DNA from: Hemileia vastatrix
Lineage: Eukaryota; Basidiomycota; Pucciniomycetes; Pucciniales; Zaghouaniaceae
Assembly: GCA_030280995.1 (NCBI GenBank)
Contig: JASXTE010000017.1
Location: 6,089,001 to 6,153,000 of the forward strand
Length of the DNA stretch: 64,000 nucleotides
Direction: 5' to 3'
Part shown: positions 55,060 through 64,000 of the stretch, one piece after another
Position numbering within the stretch: position 1 is the first letter of the stretch
Layout of the letters: each line of letters begins with the position of its first letter
Translations under genes and position numbers: made by a program
Notes under the pieces: model-generated
Told to the model about the DNA's origin: nothing
The model's input: the letters and a program-made list of their open reading frames with translations, nothing else
The model's database searches: none

Positions 55060-55175
55060 CGTACTCTTAACACCGGTCCCCGTCATCCAGTGGATGATAT
55101 CTTGTACAAAGCACCATTAATAGTAGTTTCGTGCCTTTAGGGCGAAAGATCCTACGAAATAAATAAATAAATAAA
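55060..55175 (+). mobile_element. possible LINE or SINE 3' tail
   Basis: The sequence GGGCGAAAGATCCTACG followed by (AAAT)n at about 55140-55175 looks like the short-repeat tail of a non-LTR element. No coding region accompanies it. Confidence 0.35.
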
Positions 55176-56214
55176 ATAATTCTCACGATTACTACTTCTC
55201 AATGAGACCTTGCTATGAATGAAAGCCGAATAAATTGTTAAAATGAAATTTATAAAAATCTTGATTTTTTAATTTTTAATTTTTCGTTATCAAATCAACT
55301 GAGAGCAAACTATAAAAGTAATTGAAGCGATTAATAAACTCATAGTGCTATAATATAAGAGCTAAGACACTACACCATAATTTTTAGTTCTCGCAAGTCA
55401 GACAAGGAACTCAGAATTTGACTACAACAATAATTTACTATAAGTTTTTAATCCATATCGTAGGCTGAATGAAAATCAAAATAAAATGATATCACTTGAA
55501 TATTGGGAAATATCCCGGCACATTTAAACTTTTCAAGGGTTATAAAATTATTGTTAAACATTTATAACTTATAGATCATAAGGAACTATCTCCCTCTATC
55601 CCTACCAATAATATACTGATCAGTATCAATAATTATAATCTTGGTGAAACTTCCATTCTGGTGTTACGAATTGACTGGGTTTTGCTAATCTAAGCACTTT
55701 TACTACAACTAAGATATATCTATTGAAGGATAAATCCTTCTAATCAAAATATTCTTCCATTCATTCCCATTTTGAAATCTCAATTTGACTCCGATTGAAA
55801 CTAGCCGGCTTGAAATTTGTATTTATATGAGAGTCGAAAACTTGCCTCTACTTTATCATACCTACGTTATCTAAGTGAAAAGTTTTTTCGAGCGGACGTG
55901 TATCATCAATATATCAGATCAAGCAAAATGGACATATTTGCGATTACTCAGTTCTTATCTTTGTGACACGTCTATTATGCTATCTGAGTAACTAAATTAT
56001 TATACACAACAAGCTGAGCAGTGAAGAGAAAAATACAGTTTGCTTCCCTATCTCTAGACACAAATTTACTTAAATTGGATTGTGATTCACTTTGTTAAAA
56101 TGTTGCCCATTTGTTCAGCATATAAATTTTTCGTTATCAATATCTCATCTTACTATTTAGGGTGCAAATATCCCTGTCTTTGGTGAAGATTTACAGTTTT
56201 TTCAATTAGCAGCT
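55176..56214. other. upstream region of the host gene
   Basis: No repeat or second gene was recognized. A TATA-like stretch (ATATAAAT) lies at about 56121, roughly 95 nt before the start codon. Confidence 0.45.
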
Positions 56215-58354
56215 ATGCTTCTTGAGTCATTCAAGATCATGGCTATACCATTGCTACTCTTCTTTTTTAAAATTTTGCACTGTGAATTTGTCCAAGAACC
56301 CTCCATGAATAGACAAGCACAAATTTCTAAATCTTTCTCATCTGTGAAATTAAACTCGAACTCAACTCTGAACAATAAATCTGATCATGATTTCAATAAA
56401 TCCTATCAAAAAAAACCTTTGAGCCCACAGATTTGGGCAGATTTGAACATGAATGAGTACCTTTTGAATTATCCAAGCGGAAAAAACCTATCTTTAACAG
56501 TATATATTATTAAGGAATTACCTTCCCTCATTTTAATTCTACTAACATAATTTATTTGAATTTCACTTCTTACTTTTCAGTCTTACGCGAGATTGGTTGG
56601 GAGTACCAACTTCAATTGTGGAATCGGAAGCTCTTGCCGGGAACCTCCAGTAAGGTTTGGATGATTTATTCCTTGCTAGGCACACTATTCTCAAAACATT
56701 TTTAGCTTTGTGCAGATATCGATGAGCGAGATTGGTACGCCCTGGTTGCTATGCACAGATGGAATACCATTAACAACCAGATATACGAAGCGACAGCGTA
56801 TGCTATCAGTGTTGTTTCACGTCAGTTGTTTCAATTAGCATAATAGCTTGATTTATTCGCTGAAAAGACGCAATTGAAACTTCTTACAATTGTAGGTCTT
56901 ACCCCTTGTATGGTGAGCTGAAACTTAGGAAACTTGGAAATAAGCTTCAACTTATGTACTTTCACACTATTAATTTAGGTGAAAGATTTGATACCCAACG
57001 CATCTGGATTTTGGATGTTTACAGCCATTTATATAGGTGTGCTTCTGAGTAGTTTCATATTTAGTGTGCACGGGTGAAAAAAAGTGATGATTGAGACTTT
57101 TCTATTCTGAGCGATAGGTCTCATTACTGCCCCTATAGCTGGAACACCTACCTTTGTTTTCAGTTCTAAAAATTTCCAGATACTATGGCTAAGCTTAATT
57201 GGAGCTCTATTCGTTGCAAGTGGCTCAGCCTGGACTGTTGCCAATCTAGAAGTTCCTGATCCTCACAAATTTACTACGGTGTGTTACGGGTTTAGTTGGA
57301 AAGAAAATTATAAAACTTATGCTGTTTTTAACAGTGGAGCCAAATTATGTATAAATTAGAAGACTTTCAAAATTTTTTGCAGAGTAGTTTGACGAATTAT
57401 ACAGAAAGTGTCATTAATGCTGGCATCAGCACAGAACAAGGTTTATATGGAATAAACAAAGATGGGAGTTTACTCCAGCAGTTAGACATTGACGCTGAAG
57501 TTAACGCACAGAAAACCCTTCAAAATGCATTTCAGCTGCGGTGAGTAGGTTTGGAATCTCTATTCCTTCACCTTAAATAAGTTAATTGAGATTTAAAAAA
57601 CAGTGCACTCTCTTTAATTTTGAAATCTCAGGTTTGCATCTTTCACTTATCTTTCACAATGAGTATCATTAATGTTTCGTGTATGTGGGCTCAGAATGCA
57701 TTTATACTCAGAGGAAGTGTAAGCTTAAGTCTTTTGATTTTTTTAAAGCTAAACTCAAAAAAGCTGTGCAAATGTAATATTCTAGGAGCCATGCCAAAGT
57801 GATGGACCTGACGGAGCTTTAACAGGGACAGGAATATTGTCTTACTGTGATCCAAATGGAATCATGATGAATATTGTGCTGGTGAAAGATGAAAAGATTG
57901 TAAACCAGATAAACAATTCTGAAATTATTTCACAGAAATATGGGTTATCAATTGAAAATCTAACAACTGTAGCATGGAAATGCCATCAAAAATATGGTGC
58001 AGTTGAAAAAAATCCATTTTATTATAGGTTTGCTTTACCTATATTGTGCTAAAGAAAACTACTAGAGTATTTTTATTACATGAATTTTACTTACCACGGT
58101 TTTGGCGTTGAATTTAGCTCCGGAACAATACACTCATATACGGCTGCTACTCAGGCTATGGAGTTTGAGTCTGACTGTCTTTTCAATCTTCCGATTTGTG
58201 ATTTAACAATACCAGGTTAGAAGAATATCAAACACATTATTCTTTACTTCTCCGATATAGATGATTGATTTTTCTTGATATAGGTCTTAAAAAAGAACGT
58301 AAAAAACATGGAGTATTGCATGCTTGCAGAAAAGTAGCTAAGTTAAACATTTGA
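56215..58354 (+). CDS. host gene: secreted/membrane protein resembling the basidiomycete DUF7872 family, 11 exons
   Basis: Exons by inspection are 56215-56499, 56581-56649, 56706-56820, 56896-56912, 56979-57036, 57118-57278, 57335-57540, 57664-57718, 57786-58027, 58118-58215 and 58284-58354. All ten introns have GT...AG ends, phases agree and the joined frame codes 458 residues without a stop. The N-terminus is a signal peptide (AIPLLLFFFKILHCEF). A Cys-bearing motif (FNCGIGSSC, then LCADIDERDWYALVAMHRWN) follows. Two hydrophobic segments (GFWMFTAIYIGLITAPIAG and LWLSLIGALFVASGSAW) suggest membrane insertion. Later Cys residues (EPCQSDGPDG, SYCDPNG, CLFNLPICDL) may form disulfides. Function is unknown. 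Exon 4 is only 17 nt, and the intron 7 acceptor is the least certain. Confidence 0.82.
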
Positions 58355-59189
58355 GTTCATATACAAATTTCTACTTTTCAAAAAACTTAATCTGTAAACC
58401 TTTAAACTCTGTTATCCACAACTTAATCTAATATAGTTTCCTGAAGCCCATGTTCTATTTTTTAAACACCTAATTTCATCATATTTTTTTCAAAGATATA
58501 TAATTATAGTTTTTATCACTGAAGATTCTTGAACTGCTCAAATAAATAATGTAAGATATTTTATGCAATATACCAAACTTTCACTGGATTATAAATTTAG
58601 GTTGTGCATCTATCAGGGGATATAAAGGTACACCAGTCTGCTATCAAATTATTGATGGTTAGAAGACAAATAACCATAAAAGGGGATATTAACGTTAGAA
58701 AATACACAATTAAATTAATTGAGGATAAAAATCCATATACCCCAATATTCTTCCGCAATTAAATTTGAAAAAAATTAGGTTATTAGACATTTTACATATC
58801 AAAGTTCACCTCTTATCTGACATTTTTTTCCTCAATTTTTCAAAACCACATCTTGGAGAACTTTCTGGATGTTCCAGCCTCCCTACCTTTCTGCACACTC
58901 CCATCCATTCAGATTCCTCCCCATCTCATCTACTCATCTCCTCTACTTTTCATCATCAAATATCTTAAAATACCATGGCATCACATATCTTCTCAAAGGC
59001 AGCCTTCTCCCACCTGCTCTTCAAATATAACTACTCCATCTTTTTCCCACTCAGCTAAGAAATAAAACACCATTCAACTAAAAAAAGATGATCACCTCAT
59101 TCTTATCAACTGGCTAAAATATAAAACTAATTATAATTCTTGTTTTGGTACTGAGAATGAAACTGAAGTAGGATCATCATGGGAAATTT
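58355..59189. other. non-coding stretch downstream of the host gene
   Basis: No gene was recognized. The open frame near 58765-58968 has no domain and a composition typical of non-coding pyrimidine-rich sequence. Confidence 0.5.
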
Positions 59190-59211
59190 GGGGGGGAACT
59201 GCTAGCAGTTC
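59190..59211. repeat. G-tipped palindromic transposon end
   Basis: A G-run is followed by the palindrome GAACTGCTAGCAGTTC (59196-59211), the same design as the left end of the nested element at 49563. No matching opposite end was found, so the element is probably truncated. Confidence 0.45.
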
Positions 59212-59807
59212 ACCACCTTTGAAATGGTTGCAAAATGGTTGGAAGATGGTGAGGAATATTTTAGGACACTTTTGAATCAGATGAAAACATATTGGAAAGA
59301 AAATTGGTTATATATTGAAGACCAATCTACCCTGACTTAAAATCAGTTTGAGAAGAGTATAAACATTACCTTGAAAATAATTTTGAACAAGTTTGAGAAA
59401 ATGTTAAGCACTGAATTTAATGTACCATATTATTTAAGTATATAAGGTACATATCTAACTTAACCATGGATAGTATTCATTATCAAAGCAACCTTGTTAA
59501 AAACAGCCACTTCAAATATGACACCTCAAGTCACTTAAAGGTGCTTCCTATGTAAGTATAGCTTAAGTGTAGTAAAAATTTGCATATCAAGAGCTAATTT
59601 TGTTTATTTAGTAATGGCACCAATTTTTTATCAGAACAATATTAATTGGACAGGGGAATAATTTTAAGATGAATACAAGTCAGGCTGTAAATTTTTGCAA
59701 CATATCTATAATAAATTATACAAACTTTCTTTCTCAGTAGGGTAACATCATTCAGGTAGACACTTGTTTACCTAATGTGACATGAGCTCTTTTAGTAGCC
59801 TTGGTGT

Positions 59808-60112
59808 CAGCCAGGATATATTGAGAGGCAAGTAAAATCTTATGTTAAATTACAATAAGATACGAAATTGGATTTAAAATATATACAAATTAAATATTAT
59901 ATTAAAAAAATTATATAACAATATATTTTAAATAAATTATTATATTAATTTTATTATTATATACACTGTAAATACATTAAAATACAATATAAAAATATAT
60001 TCTATAAAAAGATTAGTATGTTTTTATGTACTTAATGATTATAAATTTATAATTAATTAACTACAAAATGTTATAAGTAATGGCATCAACTTATAATGTA
60101 ATTAATTAATTA
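59808..60112 (+). repeat. possible decayed LTR start of the Gy-A/Gy-C group
   Basis: It begins TGTCAGCCAGG and includes AACTACAAAATGTTA, similar to AACTAGTTACAGAATGTTA in the Gy-C LTR. It is interrupted by the Harbinger A fragment at 60113. Confidence 0.4.
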
Positions 60113-60410
60113 GGGGGTGTCAGTTTTGGCAAATCCACACTTAACTTAAGTGTGGATTTCAAAGCAAATCAGAACTTAAATTTTGAAAAAAAGTCACTTA
60201 TATCAAAAATGGGTCTCAGTTATGACCTCAAATAAGCACTTTTTTCCCAATTTTTTTCACAACCACATTTTGGCCACATCATTGCTTCCTTTTCCACTTA
60301 AACCCTGTCACATGTGACACTCAGACCTCAATCCTTTTATCAATCCTTGGAACACACCTCACACTGAGATTTGAAATGTTTTATTGTGAAATTTTAACCA
60401 GGCATGTTTT
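60113..60410 (+). mobile_element. truncated copy of Harbinger A (left end)
   Basis: It starts GGGGGTGTCAGTTTTGGC and follows 404-710 with scattered changes, including the 12-bp subterminal hairpin with compensating substitutions. The TTA before it could be the duplicated target. Similarity ends near 60410 and the transposase is absent. Confidence 0.85.
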
Positions 60411-60936
60411 TTTTCTTTTTTATGTTTTCAACCTCCCCAAATCAGATGTCCACCTTCATATAAGGTAAATTGCTTTTTGTTGATGGCAAATGAAGTAAAA
60501 AAGAAAACAAAAGGGAAAATCGACATCAATTCTAAATAAATAAAGGAGAGTTCAAAAGCTATCAATCAAAATATAAATAGGCTCATTTCCCTTCCACTTT
60601 GACTGGCTTTGGTATTGATGATTATAATTTGAAGAATAGAATTACTACTGTTTCCAAAAAGCTCAGTGTCATGTATCTTCTCTATGAGGAGATGAATATT
60701 CTTTTTGGTTCCCTATTTAATAGTTACTTTTAATCATATTACAAATAGTTATATCATGAGATTCTGGTAACACCATTTTTCCTTACTGGAATCTAAAATA
60801 TTGCACTTTTGGAATTTCAGATGGTAAAATAATACTGACACCTGTGCAAAAAACCTCATCACCAACATGATTTTATCATCTCACCACCAATTTTGCATTT
60901 CTAAATAAAGCTAAGTCAACAAAATTCTATAGATTT

Positions 60937-61095
60937 TTGAAAAATTTGGCAATACCCTCCTCTGGATTTTATTGAAGAAAGGGGTGTGTATCACCAATTT
61001 TTTCTAAGTCATAAATTTTCCATGTCAGATTTGAAAATTTGGCAATACCCTCCCCTGAATTTTACTGAATTAATGGGTGAAAATCACCAAAATTT
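60937..61095. repeat. two-copy tandem repeat of about 94 bp
   Basis: AATTTGGCAATACCCTCC and the following ATTTTAYTGAA recur at 60941 and 61035, with gggtg...ATCACCAA after each. No function is apparent. Confidence 0.7.
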
Positions 61096-61347
61096 CGAAT
61101 TATTCCATAAATTAATTAATAAATAAATAATTTAAGTCAAATTCACTAGTTTTAAAGTAATCAAAATTACTCAAGCCAAAATGCAGACCAAGTCTAGAAA
61201 GTAAGTTTGGGACTTTCCACAGGTATAGGCAAGATGAACCCCATGAAACAATTTAATTTTATCATGATTACCTTTTATACAACACAAGGTTGTTGGCTCA
61301 TTACTTTAGTTAAGTAAATTTAAATATAAGATTTATTTATTAAAAAT

Positions 61348-62124
61348 TGTCACCGGACGACCTACGCACAAGGTCAAGGATGTTCCTGAAAGTGAGATGA
61401 GAGAGATTTAGAAACTTCTTCAAAGCACAGAGGAATGATTCGAGGAAATGGTTCGAAGGTTACTTGAAGTAAGAGCTACAGGTTCGAGGTTCGTTCGAGA
61501 AGAATTATAAAATAGTTTCAAAGGTAATACGAATTCTTAAGATCTCACGAAGGGTTGGAAACTCAATAATCAAAGATTTAGGATTTAGAAATGAATATTG
61601 AGAAAATAAAAGAAAGATACAATAACAATGATTTAACTTTAAAGATTTACCACTATTAATGTAAATACAATTTTATAATTTAATTCTAAGGAATATCGAA
61701 CCAAATACCCAACCCCTTTTATATCCTTTGTTCCTCCTCGCATTGACCTCCCTTCCATCGCACCATTCCCTTTCCATTGACCATTACTAACATACACCTA
61801 GACCCTCTTCGCTAAATATCTGTCCATGCTCAACTTACCCCTTTTTAATTAACTAACAAAACTTTAATGAAAATACTACTTCTGTACTATTTCGTTGAAC
61901 CTAGCGCTGTGCGTCGCTTATTGAAAAGGAGACTAAGGCACCCTATTGGGAGATTGACTAATTTAGATTTAGAGTTTGGGCTAGCGCAGTTAAATAGTAA
62001 GTACACAAAGGAAAATCGCAGTTGCTATGGAGAATTACTTTCTGCGCTTTGAGTATAGATTTAGGACTCGATATTATTGATTTAATGAGCTGCTTTCGCC
62101 TCAAGTGTCACGTGGCGCGTGACA
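61348..62124 (-). repeat. Gy-D2 3' LTR
   Basis: The plus strand begins TGTCACCGGACG and ends GGCGCGTGACA, 777 bp. It is the reverse complement of the family LTR at 26791-27590 with good conservation. Confidence 0.88.
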
Positions 62125-62232
62125 GATGCCCGGGTATAAGAATCGCGAACTCCGTTGAGCTTGAGCCATCTTCCCACACTAGTTTCCCTTCTTCTATAAC
62201 TTTTTCCTCACTTATTAATTTCTCTTTTTATA

Positions 62233-63140
62233 ATGAACTGCCCTACTCCCACACCTACGCCTCCACACCCTAAAGCGGATGGGGGAATGATTACGCGACA
62301 ATTTTCACAAACTTGCACGGCTTGTGAAAGCATGGAATATTTTTGTGTCGAAAGTACGGCGACTCGAGGCCCTCGCCAGAAATGCGAGTTTTGACGTTGG
62401 CAACGAGTGGCGTGCGATGCATTGACGAAGAACGCAGAGATTGAACAACGGTTCACCAAGACCAAGTTTTGGGTAATCCCTAAAACAAAAGAGGTGGTTG
62501 AAGACATTTGGGATGTCTCGATTGAAGATGAACAATCGGTGGGGGAAAATGATAAGGAGCTAAATAACGAGATCACAACCTGGGTAACCCAGGCCACGAG
62601 TTCGAAGCGAGGTGTCGAGGAAGAGGTCGACAAGTTGGTGGAGGAAAATGAAGATGAAGTCCCTGTTCCAGGGCGGGCACCCAAGAAACGACGAGGAGGA
62701 AGGAGAGGCAGAGGCCGAGGTGGCGCCAAGGTTATTCTTAGAGCCTGACCCCATCTTCGAGGTAAGTTTTCAATTGTTATTTTTTAAGGATGAAGTCACT
62801 GATGAGTTTTGTTTAGACATCGAATACCCTTGAAGACCCAATTGGGGAGCCTGCGCCGGTTTTACCAACTGAGGCAAACCCTCTGGCCACAGATGTAGTT
62901 GAAGAACCTGAAGACACACTGGACCAGGTGTGGTCGAAGAAACCTCGTCAAGGTCGACGAGTAAGGTTTGCAGAAGAGTTATGTGGGGAGGTCGACACAA
63001 TTATCGACACTGCTTCCTTCGACGTGGCAGAGGAACTCTTGGAGATTGGAGAGGTGGTTCCAGTAGGAGAGGAGGAGGTATTTGAGAAATGCAGAAAGGA
63101 GATAAGGGTAGTTTTGGAGAAAATGAAAAGATTGGTTTGA
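62233..63140 (+). pseudogene. Gy-D2 antisense gene: Zn2Cys6-like protein, two exons
   Basis: Exon 1 is 62233-62761 and exon 2 62817-63140, with a 55-nt intron (GTAAGT to TTTAG) at the same place as in the Gy-D copy. The start is MNCPTPTPTPPHP. A cysteine pattern follows: CTAC, FC, KCEF then a TGA at 62392-62394 where the Gy-D copy has Cys, then VACDAL. With that Cys the spacing is C-x2-C-x6-C-x13-C-x2-C-x7-C, close to a fungal Zn2Cys6 cluster. Then come TKTKFWVIPKTKEVVEDIWD, an acidic stretch, a basic KKRRGGRRGRGRGG and, in exon 2, GRRVRFAEEL and an acidic helical end. One frame shift near 62690 is also present. It lies on the strand opposite to gag-pol. Confidence 0.72.
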
Positions 63141-63204
63141 GAAAAAGTAAAAGAAAAAATTTGAAATGAAAAGGAGATGTAAAGAAGTAGAAAAATTTGT
63201 ATTT

Positions 63205-64000
63205 TAGTTTTATTTTATTTTATTTTATTTTTATTTTATTTATTTTTTTATTGTAGGTGAATATTATTAATTTTATAAGATTTGGGAGAGAGAGAAAAAA
63301 GGAAAAGAAAAAAGAAGTTTTAAATGAAAATTTTAGAATTCGAAAGAAGAAATTTAAAGAAAGAAAAAAGTTGTTTAATTTGAAGGAAGTTTTAAGGTTT
63401 TAAAAGGAAAATTTTATGTAAGAAAAGAGAGAGAGAAAGAAACGGTTGGTGATTGAGATGAGTTTTTTAAATTGAGAATTTAATGAAATATTTTTTTTTT
63501 TTTTTTTTTTTTAGGAAATTTTAGTTGAAAAGAGAGGAAGAAGAAAGAAAAGAAAAAACAGAATTTAGAATTTAAAGAGAATTTGAAAAGAAGAATTATT
63601 TGTTCGAAGAATTATTATAGGGAGATTTAGAGGTTGAAGTTAAGTTCGAGGAAATGGTCGTGCCGTACAAGATTTGATGGTTCGAAGAAAAGAAAATTTT
63701 AAAGAGATAATAAATTTTTAGAGAAGAAATTCTAAAGAGAATTTTAAATTTAAGAAAAGAATGTATTTTTAGAGAATTGAAAAAGAGAAAAGAAAGAAAA
63801 TATTTAGAGAGATTTAAGAGTTTTTTTATTATTATTTTACTTTATTATTTATGTTTATTCTATTTATTTTATTTTATTTTATTTTTATTTTATTTTATTG
63901 TTTATTTTTATTCTATTTATTTTATTTTATTTTTATTTTTATTTTTATTTTATTTTATTTAATTTTACTTTTGATTTTACTTTTAGTTGGTTTTTAGAGA
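63205..64000 (+). repeat. A/T-rich simple repeats within Gy-D2
   Basis: TTTTA runs at 63205-63245 and 63840-63990 and purine-rich GAAAGAAGA stretches between them. They correspond in position and reverse orientation to the AAAAT tract at 42870-43745 of Gy-D. Confidence 0.75.

Larger units (their letters stand above)
61348..64000 (-). mobile_element. Gy-D2: second Gy-D family element, reverse orientation, partial
   Basis: From left to right it shows the LTR in reverse (61348-62124), the antisense gene (now plus strand, 62233-63140) and A/T simple repeats. Gag-pol would lie beyond the right end of the window on the minus strand. Confidence 0.8.

Noticed and set aside
58765..59065. Short overlapping ORFs downstream of the host gene
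   Set aside because: Pyrimidine-rich sequence gives long open frames by chance; no start context or homologous feature in the window.

Overview
This window looks like AT-rich eukaryotic DNA from a fungus, most likely a basidiomycete. A rust fungus (Pucciniales) is my best guess. The evidence is introns of about 55-125 nt with GT...AG ends, chromodomain Ty3/Gypsy elements, Harbinger elements that carry a separate trihelix/NAM-like partner protein, and one host gene resembling a basidiomycete-type secreted/membrane family. Nearly everything is transposable element. Only one gene (56215-58354, 11 exons) looks like a host gene.

Layout. (1) 1-24528: a degenerate chromovirus-type Gypsy element on the minus strand (Gy-A). 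Its left LTR is split by a Harbinger transposon (Harbinger A, 404-3613) and abuts an inverted LTR fragment (1-382). Its integrase gene is split by a younger, ORF-intact Gypsy element on the plus strand (Gy-B, 5580-17713). (2) 24529-25740: the 3' end of a 5'-truncated LINE. (3) 26791-27590: a solo LTR with a perfect 5-bp duplication. (4) 28342-46175: a degenerate Gypsy element (Gy-D, plus strand), same LTR family as the solo LTR, split by a young Gypsy element (Gy-C, 33843-42458) flanked by a perfect AAGAT duplication. Between pol and the 3' LTR, Gy-D carries an extra intron-containing gene on the antisense strand. (5) 47368-53638: a second Harbinger transposon (Harbinger B) with convergent transposase pseudogene and NAM-like gene, itself holding a G-tipped inverted-repeat element (49563-51412). 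(6) 54358-54791: a CACTA-type MITE. (7) 56215-58354: the host gene. (8) 59190-60410: fragments of transposons and an LTR. (9) 61348-64000: a second copy of the Gy-D family in reverse orientation (Gy-D2), with its LTR and the same antisense gene; its pol lies beyond the window.

The most unusual signal is in Gy-B. About 30 copies of a tiny hairpin (4-bp stem, 6-nt loop, then a TAAACTGG-like tail) are spread through the element in one orientation: in the coding region (always in the same reading phase), straddling the pol stop codon, and as a long array in the roughly 3-kb 3' non-coding region. Two of the four stem pairs covary between copies. Gy-C has an unrelated but analogous array of bulged hairpins in its 5' leader. 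Together with the conserved antisense gene of Gy-D and Gy-D2, these are the best candidates for undescribed biology here. All calls are from reading the sequence; no database search or folding was run.
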